Shown here in pieces: positions 11,117 to 22,253 of a stretch of DNA of 64,000 nucleotides. Below the pieces are notes generated by a model that saw nothing but the letters and a program-made list of their open reading frames with translations, had not been told where the DNA came from and searched no databases. This DNA is from Buddleja alternifolia (lineage: Eukaryota; Streptophyta; Magnoliopsida; Lamiales; Scrophulariaceae): contig CM033392.1 in NCBI GenBank assembly GCA_019426215.1, positions 40,044,666-40,108,665 on the forward strand, written 5' to 3'. Both the position numbers and the translations under genes were made by a program. Position 1 is the first letter of the stretch, and every line of letters starts with the position of its first letter.

Positions 11117-12815
11117 CTCGTGGAACTCCAATCGAGCGGAGCTCGACGCACCCCTAATTTCACTGTACAACAAAATTCTGCTTTTCTTATCTTCTACAGC
11201 AGAATCCCATGTTGGGATTGGGCGGGGGGGAGAGACGGGATTGGGGATTATTTCTCATTCTTTATGAGTTGAACCTTTAAAAATTAGAAATTATGAAAAA
11301 AGAGGGGAGAAAAATTATTATATGGCCCAAACATGTTTTAAGAAAGAAGAAAACTTGCAATTGAGATTTTGAAAATGAAACCATACAAGTCCTATGGGTT
11401 TGGGTTCGGGTCACCCAAATTTCACTTATCCTATCCAAATTCAATTGATTGTTTAAGTTAAAGGCATAAATAATCATTTAACATGTATATTTCTCTTAAA
11501 AACTAACCCACTCTCAGTTTGGGCGCGCGTGTACGACACTCGTGGTTAATTTGTGATAAGAGGGTTCGTCCACGACTTTTAAATATACAGGGTTGTTCTT
11601 GACTAATTATTTAACACGAGTAAATTTTCAAACATTTACGCTATGTTTGTTTTTGTTTTCAAACACATTTTGGCCAAAACTTGTTTGCTTTATGTTTTTT
11701 TGACCAAAAAGGACTTTTTTGGTCAAAAAATTTGTCAGCTATTGTCTTCCTATTTGTATCTACTTTAGAGTACATACTAATTACATCAACTACAATATAT
11801 ATATATATATATATATAACCATAATATTACAATAATTTAAAACTTATATTATATTATTTTTTCAATCATTAATTAATTATAAACATAATTTTTCAGACGA
11901 AAACTTACATGATTTGATTGCTACAGTAACTTTTGTCTCTTCTGAAAATAAAATCAAACACATTTTCATCAAAATACACAACTCCCAATAAACTTTTTCA
12001 CAAAAAAAAATCGCCAAAATAAAATAAACACAGCCAGCGATTGACATATGAAAGTTGTAGTTATATCGAGTGACAGTGGCCCATTATACCTCTTAGCTAG
12101 CTACCTACATTTTCCTATCTTCATTGATCAATGCTAAATCGTTCTCAGAAAAGTTTTAGTAACATGAAGACCATAGGTAGAAGTCAAGATTGCTCATATA
12201 TCCTTGGTCACTCACCACCATTGGAAAAGTTTTGGTTTGAAAGAAATGGCATTAGAAATTGTTGAGGTCTGATTGTTGGAGAAGCAAGAAATAGAAGAAA
12301 AAGCTCGCAACTGCCAACTTCCCACAGAAGGAACAATAATATTATTGTCACCAGATTACTAAACAATTACAACAAGCACAACAAATTTATCGTAACAAAC
12401 AACTACTTGGTTTATCACATTAACACAGTTAGATCTCATATGATTATCCAATTTCTACAAACTTATGGAGTACAGTCAAAAAGCTGTACAAAAAACTTGG
12501 AAATTTCAGCTTACTCCTTTGCCTATCTAATTTCTAATCTTCCTCGTCAGAAACAAGAAAAGTAGAAAAAGAACAAGTCTAACGCCCAATATCAACTAAA
12601 GCACTGAAATAGCTGTGTACATAACATGGAAAAATCTATGCTAGATCAAATCCAATGGTGCTAGTGTTTATTTCTCTTAAACAATGAGGTGTATCGTGTG
12701 TAGTCTTCATACGCACTTGTGTGAAAACAATAGACACGTAATACACACTCGGACCATTAGACTCGATCTGTCGTAGAATTACCCTGACTATGTGCACAAA
12801 CTCTCATCCATCCTG
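11117..12815. repeat. local duplication, copy A
   Basis: From CTCGTGGAACTCCAAT at 11117 to CACAAACTCTCATCCAT near 12815 the sequence matches 16118-17380 closely in the same orientation. Differences include a 395-bp insertion (11640-12034) and many small changes. Copy A starts exactly at the end of element 1, so the duplicated unit probably ran further left before that insertion. No gene is visible in this copy; the frame corresponding to the short ORF in copy B is interrupted. Confidence 0.9.
11640..12034. mobile_element. MITE-like insertion present only in duplication copy A
   Basis: Copy B has no matching DNA here, so copy B gives the approximate empty site. The left end GCTATGTTTGTTTTTGTTTT is inverted at the right end (reverse complement GCTGTGTTTATTTTATTTTG), about 80% identity over 20 bp. 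Two more internal inverted segments (CAAACACATTTTGG and its counterpart near 11957) support a TIR element. A (TA)n run lies at about 11797. I could not define a target-site duplication, so the superfamily is open. Confidence 0.65.
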
Positions 12816-13896
12816 ACTATGGAACGAGATACACACTTAAAGGGTTATGGTGTACAAGCAAGTCTCGCATGTCCATCAATATCCTCCATCTTGATGGTTC
12901 CTTTAACGATTCGGAACTAAGTAATGGGCCATAGCCTTGGAGGCATATTCCATCATCACACATACCCGATAAACACAACGATGCCCCATAGCTATCATGT
13001 GGTCCAAGGGACTTTATTCTAAACAAGTAATAAACATTTAAGAATAAAGAATGTCATATAAAAGATTGACTTTATTTATTGAATAAGATCGTTACATAGA
13101 GTAGTCATATTATAAAAATGATGCCCAAATAATTGGCACGCCGGGCACCTACTCTGAATTTACGAAATGATGAAATGCTTGCAAAGTAAAAAAGATAGCA
13201 AACCAATTTAAAAATGAGATTATATCATGTATGTTTATGAAATGCCACACGATGTTTATGACATCAGGATTTTTTGGGCGTCAGAGCGAGACTGTTGGTT
13301 TCTCATTTCACCTAGGAGTCGAGCATGAACTAAAAAGTAATGTAATTATTTGTTTTTTGAAAAATAAATTTAATTTAATTCTAACTTTTAATTAGTAATT
13401 TGTCAAAATATATTAATAATTTAGAACATAATTACATAAGTAAAATGATAATAATAAAAAAATAAATACATTTCGAGATAAGAAAAATAGTATTTACATA
13501 TTTTTTATTCAATAATATTTACCAAATATGAGGTAATTAAAAAGAATAGGTTTATTAAACTTATGTGTAGAAATCTATATCTTGTATCAATTAATTATAC
13601 ATAATTTTTATATTATCATTATATTTTTACTAGTATTAATATGATTAATTACATCATTTTATTGGAATTACCAATCAATGGAACACCTACCTACACTTAT
13701 AATTCTTATAAATTTATATATTTATTAAATTTGATAATACAAGATAGATTTTAAAAGTTCAAAAGTTTTCAAAATATCCATTTTGTTATTTAATTTGTGT
13801 AAAATACTTGACATTAATAATATGTATGAGGTCAATAGTCGTATATCAATTTCAGAAATTAATTATTAAAATAATAAGAAAGAACATTATAATATA
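12816..13896. other. non-genic AT-rich DNA, with a possible LTR remnant at 12816-13170
   Basis: No coding gene is seen. The first 350 bp are less AT-rich and, read on the minus strand, have the look of a truncated LTR or leader of a copia-like element, but no partner copy is in the window. The rest is AT-rich with no recognisable feature. Confidence 0.35.
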
Positions 13897-15703
13897 GGGA
13901 TAATTACATCTACACCCCCACTGCCTATTACAAATATACCCCCCATTTTTTGTAAATTAAACCCATACCCCTTGTAGTTTGCAAAATCTTATACAATAGA
14001 AAAAATCAAAAATGCCCTTAACTAAATCTTAAAAAAGAAAAGGAAAAAAAAATAAAAAAAAAGGAAATAGAAATTTGAGAAAAGTAGGACGACTCACTAG
14101 TCACCTCCATCTTATCTTCCTGACTACCACCTCTCCCACCACATAGCACACTAGCCACCCCGCTGCCTAAGAACACTATCGATTCGAATAGAATCGGTTC
14201 AGAATTGATTCGGTTGAACTCGGTCGATTGATTCGATTTTGAAACATTGAGCCTATTTCAGTGGAAGAGACATAGATGGAAGCACGGTGGTGTGAAGCGG
14301 CAGTGCTGGGAAACAGCTAGGGATGACAATGAGAAGGGAATGGGACGGGTAGGGTAGGACTCAGGACCCGTCCCGTTAAAAATATTTTGGGCCTGGACCT
14401 GGTCATTTCCCGGCGGGTCCGGGTCCTTTCCGTTGGACCCGGCTGATTCTGTTTTTTTGACATTTTTTTCTAATCTTATTCTCACAAACGCATTTAGAAC
14501 ATATAAAATAAGAAAATTACATCGAATTGATGATTCAACTTCAATGTAAACAAATCCACTACAAGTCATCCGATACTTAAATGCAAAAAAAAAAAAATAC
14601 AAAACGAGTTCAAAAAAATAAATTCAACTCCATACTTGGGTTTACATCATCAAACTAATTCACTAATCACTTATACATTCAATAAACAACCAAATAAATA
14701 TAAAATAATATTTATTATACTGACCAGGATGGGTTCGGGTCCGCGGCGAGTATCGCCTGGACTCATTTCCCGTCCCGGACCCGGCCGGGTCTTGATTTTT
14801 GATACTCGTATCCAGACCCGGTCTCATTTATTTGGACTTATACCCCGTCCCATACGGGGATGGTCCGGGACGGATATTCGTTAAACCCGATCCCGTTGCC
14901 ATCCCTAGAAACAGCAGTGGGCGGTGGCGGAGAGCGAAGAAGAAGACGACTGTTCTTCTCCAATTTTTCTTAAATTTTTTCTTTTTCTTTTTTTGATTTT
15001 TCGAAAGTTTTATTTTTAAGTTTTGTATATCTTTTATTTTTCATTTTTCTTTTTTTTTTCTAGATTCTCAATTATAATAAATATTTTGATAATAATTTTT
15101 AATATTTATTAAAATATTTTTTATATTTTTTCCAGATATTTTATAATATTTACTAAATATTTTATACTTTTCAAATATTTTGTAACATTTATAAATATTT
15201 TTCTAAGTTTTAAAAGTATTTTCTACCATTTACTAAATAATTTTTAGATATTTAAGATATTTTCTAATATTTGCATAATAATTCATAATATACTAAATAT
15301 TTTTCTATTTTCAGATTTTTTCTAACATTTACTAAATATTTTTATATTTTAAAAATAATTTAATTATAATTTTTTATTTTAATAAATATTTTCCAAGTTT
15401 TTCAGATATTTTTTATTATTTATATAATAATTTCTAATATTTTGAACATTTATTTAATGTTTTTTATATTTCTTTTCTTTTCTTTTTTCAAAATCTCAAT
15501 TTCTGATTAACAATATTAATAATATTGATTATAAAGGCATTCTAGTTAGACCACATATCTTTTTCACGGCCCTAATGTAACCTTAACGAAAGTTGACTGA
15601 TGTAAACGTTTGCAAATTACAGGGGTGTGGATCTAATTTACACAGGATGGTGAATATATTTATAATTAGGCCGTTCATGAGAGGGTGTAGATGTAATTAT
15701 CTC
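13897..15703. mobile_element. TIR element, about 1.8 kb, no coding capacity
   Basis: The left end GGGATAATTACATCTACACC is inverted at the right end (GGGTGTAGATGTAATTATCTC). Inner sequences also pair: the phrase about ACCCCTTGTAGTTTGCAAA near 13970 resembles the inverse of TTTGCAAATTACAGGGGTGT near 15610. The interior is A/T-rich with T-runs and has no transposase. A hAT-type element is inserted at 14318-14907. No exact flanking duplication could be read, so the family is left open. Confidence 0.7.
14318..14907. mobile_element. non-autonomous hAT-type element nested in the TIR element
   Basis: It begins TAGGGATGACAATG and ends GTTGCCATCCCTA, imperfect terminal inverted repeats. It is flanked by a perfect 8-bp duplication GAAACAGC at 14310-14317 and 14908-14915, the length expected for hAT. 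The interior has GC-rich inverted segments (GGGACGGG...CCCGTCCC, GGACCCGG) and no transposase gene. Confidence 0.9.
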
Positions 15704-15774
15704 TTGTATTATATGTTAGGATAGGTTAAATAATAATTTAACACCTTATATGTAACAATTATGTCAAAAATAGA

Positions 15775-15915
15775 GGGAGTGTCGTGAAAACATCGTTTGA
15801 CTGAATAAATTTATAGAAATACATATCAATAATTATGCAAAAAAATAAGGGACGGAGTCGTGAAAGCGTGGTTTGATTGAATACATTTATGGAAACACAT
15901 ATCATAAGATATCAA
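15775..15915. repeat. imperfect 76-bp tandem duplication
   Basis: GTCGTGAAAACATCGTTTGA at 15781 recurs as GTCGTGAAAGCGTGGTTTGA at 15857, with the following 55 bp also similar (ACATATCA at both ends). It lies in non-genic AT-rich DNA between the TIR element and duplication copy B. Confidence 0.75.
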
Positions 15916-16117
15916 CTAAAATTTAATTATTATTATTATTATTAGATGATTCAAACAAAATTAAATAGTATTTGAGTATTCTTAGAATATGTCGTATATA
16001 AAATTTAAAGTATGCATTTTATGAAACTTGACTTACGAGCTTATGAATAACTATAATTGAACTCAAACTCGATTCGCGATGAAACTCGAGCTCAACTCGA
16101 ACTCCAAATAACTCAAG

Positions 16118-17380
16118 CTCGCGGAACTCCAATGGAGCGGTGCTCGACCCACCCCTAATTTCACTGTACAACAAAATTCAGCTTTTCTTATCTTGTACAG
16201 CAGGATCCCATGTTGGGATCGGGGCGGGGGTTTATTTCTCATTCTTTATGAGTTGGACCTTTAAAAATTAGAAATTATGAAACGAGGAGAAAATTATATG
16301 GTCCAAACATGTTTTAAGCTCCCAAAAAACTTGAAATTGAGATTTTGAAAATGAAACCATACAAGTTCTATGGGTTTGGGCTCGGGTCACCCAAACTTAA
16401 CTTATTCTATCCAGATTCAATTGATTATTCAATTTGAAGGGATAAATAATCATTTAACATATATATTTCACTTAAAAACTAACACACTCTCAGTTTGGGC
16501 GTGTGTGTACAACATTCTCGGTTAATTTGTTATAAGAGGGTTCTTCCACGGCTTCTAAATATACAGGGTTGGTCTTGACTAGTTATTTAACACGAGTAAA
16601 TTTTCAACATTTAGCTAAAATATAAAAGTTGAAGTTATATAGAGTGACAATGGCCCATGATACGTCTTAGCTACCGACATTTTCCCATCTTCATTGATCA
16701 TTGCTAAATCGTTCTGAGAAAAATCAAGACTATAGGTAGAAGTCAAGATTGGAGCTCATATTTCCTTGGTGAATCACCAACATTGGAAAAATAGTTTGAA
16801 AGAAATGGGATTAGAAATTGTTGAGGTCAGATTGTTAGAGAAGCAAGAAATAGAAGAAAAAGCTTCCAACTGCCAACTTACCACAGAAGGGACAATAATA
16901 TTATTGTCACCAGAATACAAAACAATTACCAACAAGCACAACAAATTTACAGTAACAAACAACTACTTGGTTCATCACATTAACACAGTCAGATCTCATA
17001 TGATTATCCAATTTCTACAAACTTATGGAGTACAGTCAAAAAGCTGTACAAAAAACTTGCAAGATTCTACTTACTCCTTTGCCTATCCAATTTCTAATTT
17101 TCCTCATCAGAAACAAGAAAAGTAGAAAAAGAACAAGCCTAACGCCCCATATCAACTAAGCACTGAAATAGCTGTGTACATAACTATTACGTGTAAAAAT
17201 CTGTTAAATCAAGTCCAATGATGTTATGTTTATTTCTCTTAAACAGTGAGGTGTATTCTGTGCAGTCTTCACACACACTTGTATGAAAAAAATTGATACG
17301 TAATCGGTAATACCCACTCGGACAATTAGACTCGATTGAATTAGCCTGACTATGTACACAAACTCTCATCCATTCATCAG
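16118..17380. repeat. local duplication, copy B
   Basis: It is the partner of 11117-12815. It runs into the 3' flank of the membrane-protein gene at 17457-18008. A 119-codon plus-strand frame (16766-17125) is probably chance: the copy A equivalent is interrupted, and no family is recognised. DNA to the left (15960-16158) has repeated GAACTCGAGCTC-like motifs ending CACCCCTA, which looks like a decayed hAT-type element end. Confidence 0.9.
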
Positions 17381-17456
17381 CATTTCATACCAAATCCACA
17401 ATTATTAATAAGCTTGAGTACACTAACAATTGTTTTTACAGCTACAAACCCATTAA

Positions 17457-18008
17457 TTAATGAATGATTGTGGAACCTTGATATCCTCCACCTTCATTAT
17501 TATGCTTTGATCTAACAAGCGCAAAATAGGCAACAACAGCACAAATGGCAGCCACAACATTGCCTTCCTTAATCAAGACTTTGGCAACAAGGCCAGTAAT
17601 CTCGGCCGTCAATTTCTTACCCTCGACCACCAAAGTGTGTCTGGGCTTCCCACAAAAAGCCAACAACACGAGCACAGTGATCCAAGTGACCAGGGTTGCA
17701 GGCACAGCCAGAGCCAGAGCGGCGGCCATCGAGAGAAGCCCGAAAGACAAACCCAACAGCACGGATGCATAGAGCGCGGGCCAGGCGGAGGAGGAGGATG
17801 ATTGGAATTGGTACCAAGAGAGAACGGATTTTAGAAGATTCCAAGAGAGGGAGATTAGGATTGTGTAGACGGATACAAAGAGGCAAACCCATGTTCTTCT
17901 TTTGCTCATCACTTTTAGGATTAATGGCAAACAAGATGATGATGATGATGATGATGAACTTGAATTGGATTTAATGAGGGGTGCGGAGGGGGAGGGTTCT
18001 TCTGCCAT
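17457..18008 (-). CDS. predicted multi-pass membrane protein, function unknown
   Basis: This is a single-exon frame of 183 residues with a clean start (ATG at 18008) and TAA stop. The N-terminus is a low-complexity serine run of ten residues encoded by a (GAT)n-type microsatellite. Hydrophobic segments at about residues 38-58, 77-105, 106-122 and 150-165 suggest four membrane spans, with a short basic loop (GKPRHTLVVEGKKL) between the third and fourth. The C-terminus is short and hydrophilic. I do not recognise a named family; small plant transmembrane proteins of unknown function look like this. Bias toward coding composition and the lack of stops support a real gene. Its upstream side was later hit by two large retrotransposons, the nearer one 328 bp before the start codon. 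Confidence 0.75.
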   Translation of the reverse strand: MAEEPSPSAPLIKSNSSSSSSSSSSCLPLILKVMSKRRTWVCLFVSVYTILISLSWNLLKSVLSWYQFQSSSSSAWPALYASVLLGLSFGLLSMAAALALAVPATLVTWITVLVLLAFCGKPRHTLVVEGKKLTAEITGLVAKVLIKEGNVVAAICAVVAYFALVRSKHNNEGGGYQGSTIIH

Positions 18009-18336
18009 GAATCTAGGGTTTGATTTTGATTTTGGTGAATGGCAGTATATATATATATATATATTGGGTTCAATTCGAGTTTTCTTGTGGAGGGTTTTGC
18101 AGTTGTGCAGCTATGTGTGTATATCCATTACTGAATCGGCAGAGAGTGTATAAAGAAATTGTTTTGTTTCTTGTTTTGTTGTAAGGTGGGTGTGGGTGTG
18201 GGTGCGTTGCTTGTTTTGGGAAGTTTAGTGAACTCTGCAGTCTACACCATTGCCTATTACCATTTGGGTTATTCATGGCCACATTAATATATCACGCCCT
18301 TCATGGCGCGTGCAGGTTGATCAGACAAGGAGAGGT
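18009..18336 (-). promoter_or_regulatory. 5' leader and probable promoter of the membrane-protein gene
   Basis: A perfect (TA)n run at 18046-18064 lies about 40-55 bp upstream of the start codon and could act as a TATA box, though it is very close. A C/A-rich stretch on the minus strand (CACCCACACCCACC) is at 18185-18205. The host sequence ends at 18336, where element 2 begins. Confidence 0.4.
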
Positions 18337-18810
18337 TGATGTGCGCCAAAAATGTCTAAAGACATTATTATAATTAACCGCGCCACTGGCTCGGATCCGG
18401 GCCACCTTCTTGGTTTAAAATCCGTTGATGGCCCACTAAGAATATTGGGCTATTTATTTAGTCTAAAAGTCAATAAAAAGGTTAATCATTAAGCCTGATG
18501 AGCTACTGAGAGAATTAGTCCCACGACCCATAGCCCATTACCAGCTCCCTATAAATTCCTTAGAGGAGCTGGGAAAGGCTCATTATCTACTCCCCCAGTA
18601 AAAATTCACTGGCTATTAAGAGTAACTCCACAAAAGAACTACGAATTGACTTGATCCCAATTCATCGGGTACATAGGCAGCTCACTAAAGTCGAGTGCAG
18701 TCTATACAAAAACCAACCTCCAACCTAGTTTGTCGTGCGTTGGAGAGGTTCCACTACCCTACGTGGTCAATCACGTGACATTCACTGTCTGACGATTTTT
18801 ACCATCATCA
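18337..18810 (+). repeat. 5' LTR of element 2
   Basis: It starts TGATGTGCG and ends ACCATCATCA. A TATA-like CTATAAATTCC is at about 18550. Near the 3' end the sequence has CTACGTGGTCAATCACGTGA; in the other LTR this pair reads CCACGTGG and TCACGTGA, two G-box cores 8 bp apart. Confidence 0.95.
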
Positions 18811-18812
18811 GA

Positions 18813-18832
18813 TTGGCGCCGTCTGTGGGAAC
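18813..18832 (+). promoter_or_regulatory. primer binding site of element 2
   Basis: TTGGCGCCGTCTGTGGGAAC lies two bases after the 5' LTR. It is the same type as in elements 1 and 3. Confidence 0.85.
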
Positions 18833-18851
18833 TTCGGTCCAACCACTGAGC

Positions 18852-19511
18852 ATGCATACTAGAGATCAAGCATGTAATATCAGCGATCAGAGTAATAGCA
18901 GCAATATGCTAAGGGTAGTTTGCAAACGCGTGCGGCAGGCTCCTCAAAGGACACCAATAGTGAATCCACCTCTTACCAAAAAGGTATATGAGATTACTCG
19001 TCATATGCCACTGGCGGTAGCCACTGACTTGGGTAAGCACAATAGTCACATGGAGCCTGAAACACAAAGCATTACGTTCGGAGCTCGAGATTTGGAAAGC
19101 CGAATCCCCTCTAAAAATGAAGCATTAGTGATCTCAATCACCATCGCAGCTTCCTCGGTATGCAAAGTTCTCATTGATTGTGGGAGCTCTGCAGATATTA
19201 TTTTCTTCGACACCTTCACACAGTTGTCTAATGATGAAGCCAAAGTCCAAGCGGTGAAAACCCAACTCATTGGCTTCACTGGCGAATCGGTAGATACACT
19301 TGGACAGGTAACCCTGCCGTTGTCTTTGGGTACGTTCCCTAAACGTGTGACCAGGGAGGTAAAATTTCTAGTGGTTAAAGCCCACTCTGAGTATAATGTT
19401 ATACTGAGGAGCTCGGGCTTGAACCTCTTTCGAGCTGTTATCTCTATTTTCTACATGAAGGTTAAGTTCCCAACTCCCAGCGGAACAGGAGAAGTCGTAG
19501 GGGACAAATGA
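18852..19511 (+). pseudogene. gag stub fused to protease of element 2
   Basis: From ATG 18852 an open frame runs to TGA at 19509. About 60 residues of gag-like N-terminus or linker lead straight into the protease. The gag core (AQQWFNQL-type) and the zinc knuckle are absent, so almost the whole gag gene has been deleted. The protease active site reads LIDCGSSADIIF, with Cys in the place of the usual Ser of D-S/T-G, which may have inactivated it. The VILGRPAL-type motif reads VILRSSGL. Confidence 0.85.
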
Positions 19512-19607
19512 CTGACTAGAGAATACTATTCCAACGCCCTCACCTCACTCAAAAGAAAGCGGAGTGACTCGGAGCCAGACACCAGGAGTGAATTAATAGA
19601 AATTGAC

Positions 19608-21337
19608 ATGGTGGCCCAAGTCGATGGCAAACCAAGTAAGACCTTGAAAGACGATAACAACACCCAGGGAGAGGCATCCGAAAGCCTGAAGACGGTAGAG
19701 TTAGTACCGTGTAATCGAGAGAAAGCCACTAAGGTCGATGCTACCCTGGGGTCTACACTTGAAGGTGACTTGGTACGTTTCCTTCGAGGTAATACGGACA
19801 TGTTTTCTTAGAGCATGGGATACATGGAGGGGATTGAACCCGAGGTCATGACTCATCATCTGAACACCTTCCTAGATGCCCGCCCTGTGAAACAGCTCAA
19901 ACGGACTATGGGAAGGGAAAGGAATTTGGCTGCTAAGGAAGAAATAGAGAACTTGCTAACTACGGGGTACATAAGGGTCGTACACTACCCAGAGTGGTTG
20001 GCCAACATGGTGTTGGTGGCAAAACCTAATAGCAAGTGGAGGATGTGCATAGACTTCATAGATCTGAATAAGGCATGCCTTAAAGATTCCTACCCTCTCC
20101 CCTGGATCGACGACTTAATTGATTCCACAGTAGGTTGCGAACTGTTAACTTCCTGGACGCGAGACAAGGATATAAGCAAATTCCCCTAACGACCGAGGAC
20201 CAGGAGAAAACTAGTTTCATCACCGATCAGGGAACCTTTTGCTACAACGTGATGCCCTTCGGGCTAAAAAATACTGGTGCCACTTATCAGAGGCTGGTCA
20301 ATAAAATGTTAGAGGCACAATTGGGAAAGAACATGGAAGCATACATAGATGACATGATGGTCAAGAGCAAACGAGGAATAGACCATGTGCGCGACCTGTA
20401 AGAATGCTTCGAAGTGCTCAGGTGCTACAAGTTAAAGTTCAATCTCGCCAAGTGTACCTTTGGTGTATGAGGCGGAAAGTTCCTAGGCTTCATGGTAAGT
20501 GAGCGAGGGATAGAAGCAAACCCTGAGAAAATCAGAGCCATCTTAAGCTTAGTTCCCCCTAGGTCCAAGAAGGAGGTGCAAAAATTGATGGGGCGAGCAG
20601 CAACCCTCAATAGGTTTATTTCGCGATCAGCCGATAAGGGGCTACCATTCTTCAAAGCAATAAGGAAAGCTAAAAGTTTCGAGTGGGACGCTTCGTGTCA
20701 AGTGGCATTTGAGAAATTGAAAGAATACTTGGTTTCCCCGCCACTGCTCACCAAACCTCTAGAGTGAGAAACATTTTTCCTATATCTTGCAGTGACCTAT
20801 GAAGCGGTCCGCGCTGTACTGGTCCGAGATGATCATGGGGATCATAAACCCATCTATCATGTTAGCCACCTACTCCGGGCGGCCGAGCCAAGATACCCTC
20901 TCATTGAGAAGTCGGCCCTCACCTTGGTAGTGGTAGCCAGAAAGCCACACCTCATGGTGGTGCTCACTAACCACCCCTTGAAAAGAATACTGTCAAGCCC
21001 CTATGTATCAGGAAGAATAGTTAAATGGGCAATGGAACTTAGTGAGCACGGCATAGAATATCAAAGAAGATTAGCCATCAAAGCACAAGTGTTAATTGAC
21101 TTTGTCGCCGAGGTGATGGAGGACGAGGCCAACTGTTCCCTGCCAGGATGGACATTATTTGCAGATGGTTCTTCCACCAGTGCAGGTAGCAGAGCTGGAG
21201 TGATAGTCGAAAGTCTAGAAGAAAATAAATTTGAATATGCCATAAGGTTCGAATTTGATGCCTCCAATAATGAATCTGAGTATGCGGCACTATTGGCAGG
21301 AACTAGGACAAGGATACTTCTAGCCAATGATGCTTAA
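19608..21337 (+). pseudogene. reverse transcriptase, RNase H and truncated second RNase H of element 2
   Basis: In order: a pre-RT linker (HHLNTFLDARPVK), RT fingers (KWRMCIDFIDLNKACLKD), a frameshift near 20150, DARQGYKQIPL, VMPFGLKNTGATYQRLV, the catalytic YIDD box (AYIDDMMVKS), then stops at 20399 and 20468, the thumb, and a TGA near 20765. The Ty3-type RNase H follows (KPIYHVSHLLRAAEPRY), then the second RNase H (LFADGSSTSAGSRAGVIV, ESEYAALLAG). The second RNase H breaks off after about 65 residues at 21337; its C-terminal half is missing. Confidence 0.9.
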
Positions 21338-22253
21338 AGATGCCCAAAACTTAGTGCAAAAATGCAGAAGCTGCCAGGAACACTCCAACATAAGTCACCT
21401 CCCAGGGGCCGAGATGTGACCGCTTGAAAGCACATGCCCCTTTAACATGTGGGGGCTAGTTATTGTTGGAGCTTTTCCTTTAGCCACGGGTCAAAGGAAG
21501 TTTCTGCTGGTCGCCATTGATTATTTCACCAAATGGGTAGAAGCTGAGCCACTTGACAAGATATCTGAGAAAGAGGTGATGAAGTTCTTATGGAAGAATA
21601 TAATCACTCGATTCGGAATCCCAAGATCTCTGGTGTCAGACAAAGACGCCCAATTTGAAGGAGCAAAATTAAGGGAGTGGTGCCAAGAGCTGAATATAAA
21701 GGAGCACTTCACCTCCGTTAGCAACCCTCAAGCTAATGGCCAGACAGAGGTCACCAACCGCACTATTTTACAACACCTAAAGACTAAGCTCAGAGAGGCA
21801 AAAGGGAGTTAGGAGGACGAAATTCCAGCAGTATTGTGGACATACTGCACCATTCCCAGAGTTAGTATACGGGAAACCCCATTCAACCTAGTGTTTGGAG
21901 CTGAGGCCATAACCTCAGTAGAAATTGGATAAAGATGCTTGAGGGTAAGTCAATACGGCCTCGCTGAAAATGAGCGTCGCCAAAGAGAAAATTTTGATTT
22001 CATCGCTGAAGTAAGAGATGACGCTGCTGCAAGGGTTGCTAAGTATAAGGCAAGGATGGCACGAGCTTACAACCACCTTGTATGCCCCCGAGACTTCCAG
22101 GTAGGAGACTTAGTGCTTAGAAAAAAGAAGGCAACAGGCCCTGTTGGAAAGCTGGAGGCCAAATGGGAAGGCCCATACCAAGTAAGAGAGATAGTCAACC
22201 CCGGTACCTACAAGTTAATGACCGCAAGTGGTAAAGAGGTACCACGCACTTAG
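21338..22253 (+). pseudogene. integrase of element 2 (N-terminal zinc part truncated)
   Basis: Only the CC half of the HHCC zinc part remains (QKCRSCQEHSN near 21360). The core shows AIDYFTKWVEAEPL, SDKDAQFEG and SNPQANGQTEVTNR, so D,D,E positions are partly visible. Stops interrupt near 21810 and 21930. The C-terminal part (GDLVLRKKKATGPVG, KWEGPYQVREI) is intact up to 22253. The sudden join with the second RNase H points to an internal deletion. Confidence 0.88.

Noticed and set aside
16766..17125. 119-codon plus-strand frame in duplication copy B
   Set aside because: The homologous frame in copy A is interrupted, there is no recognisable domain, and base changes do not look constrained.
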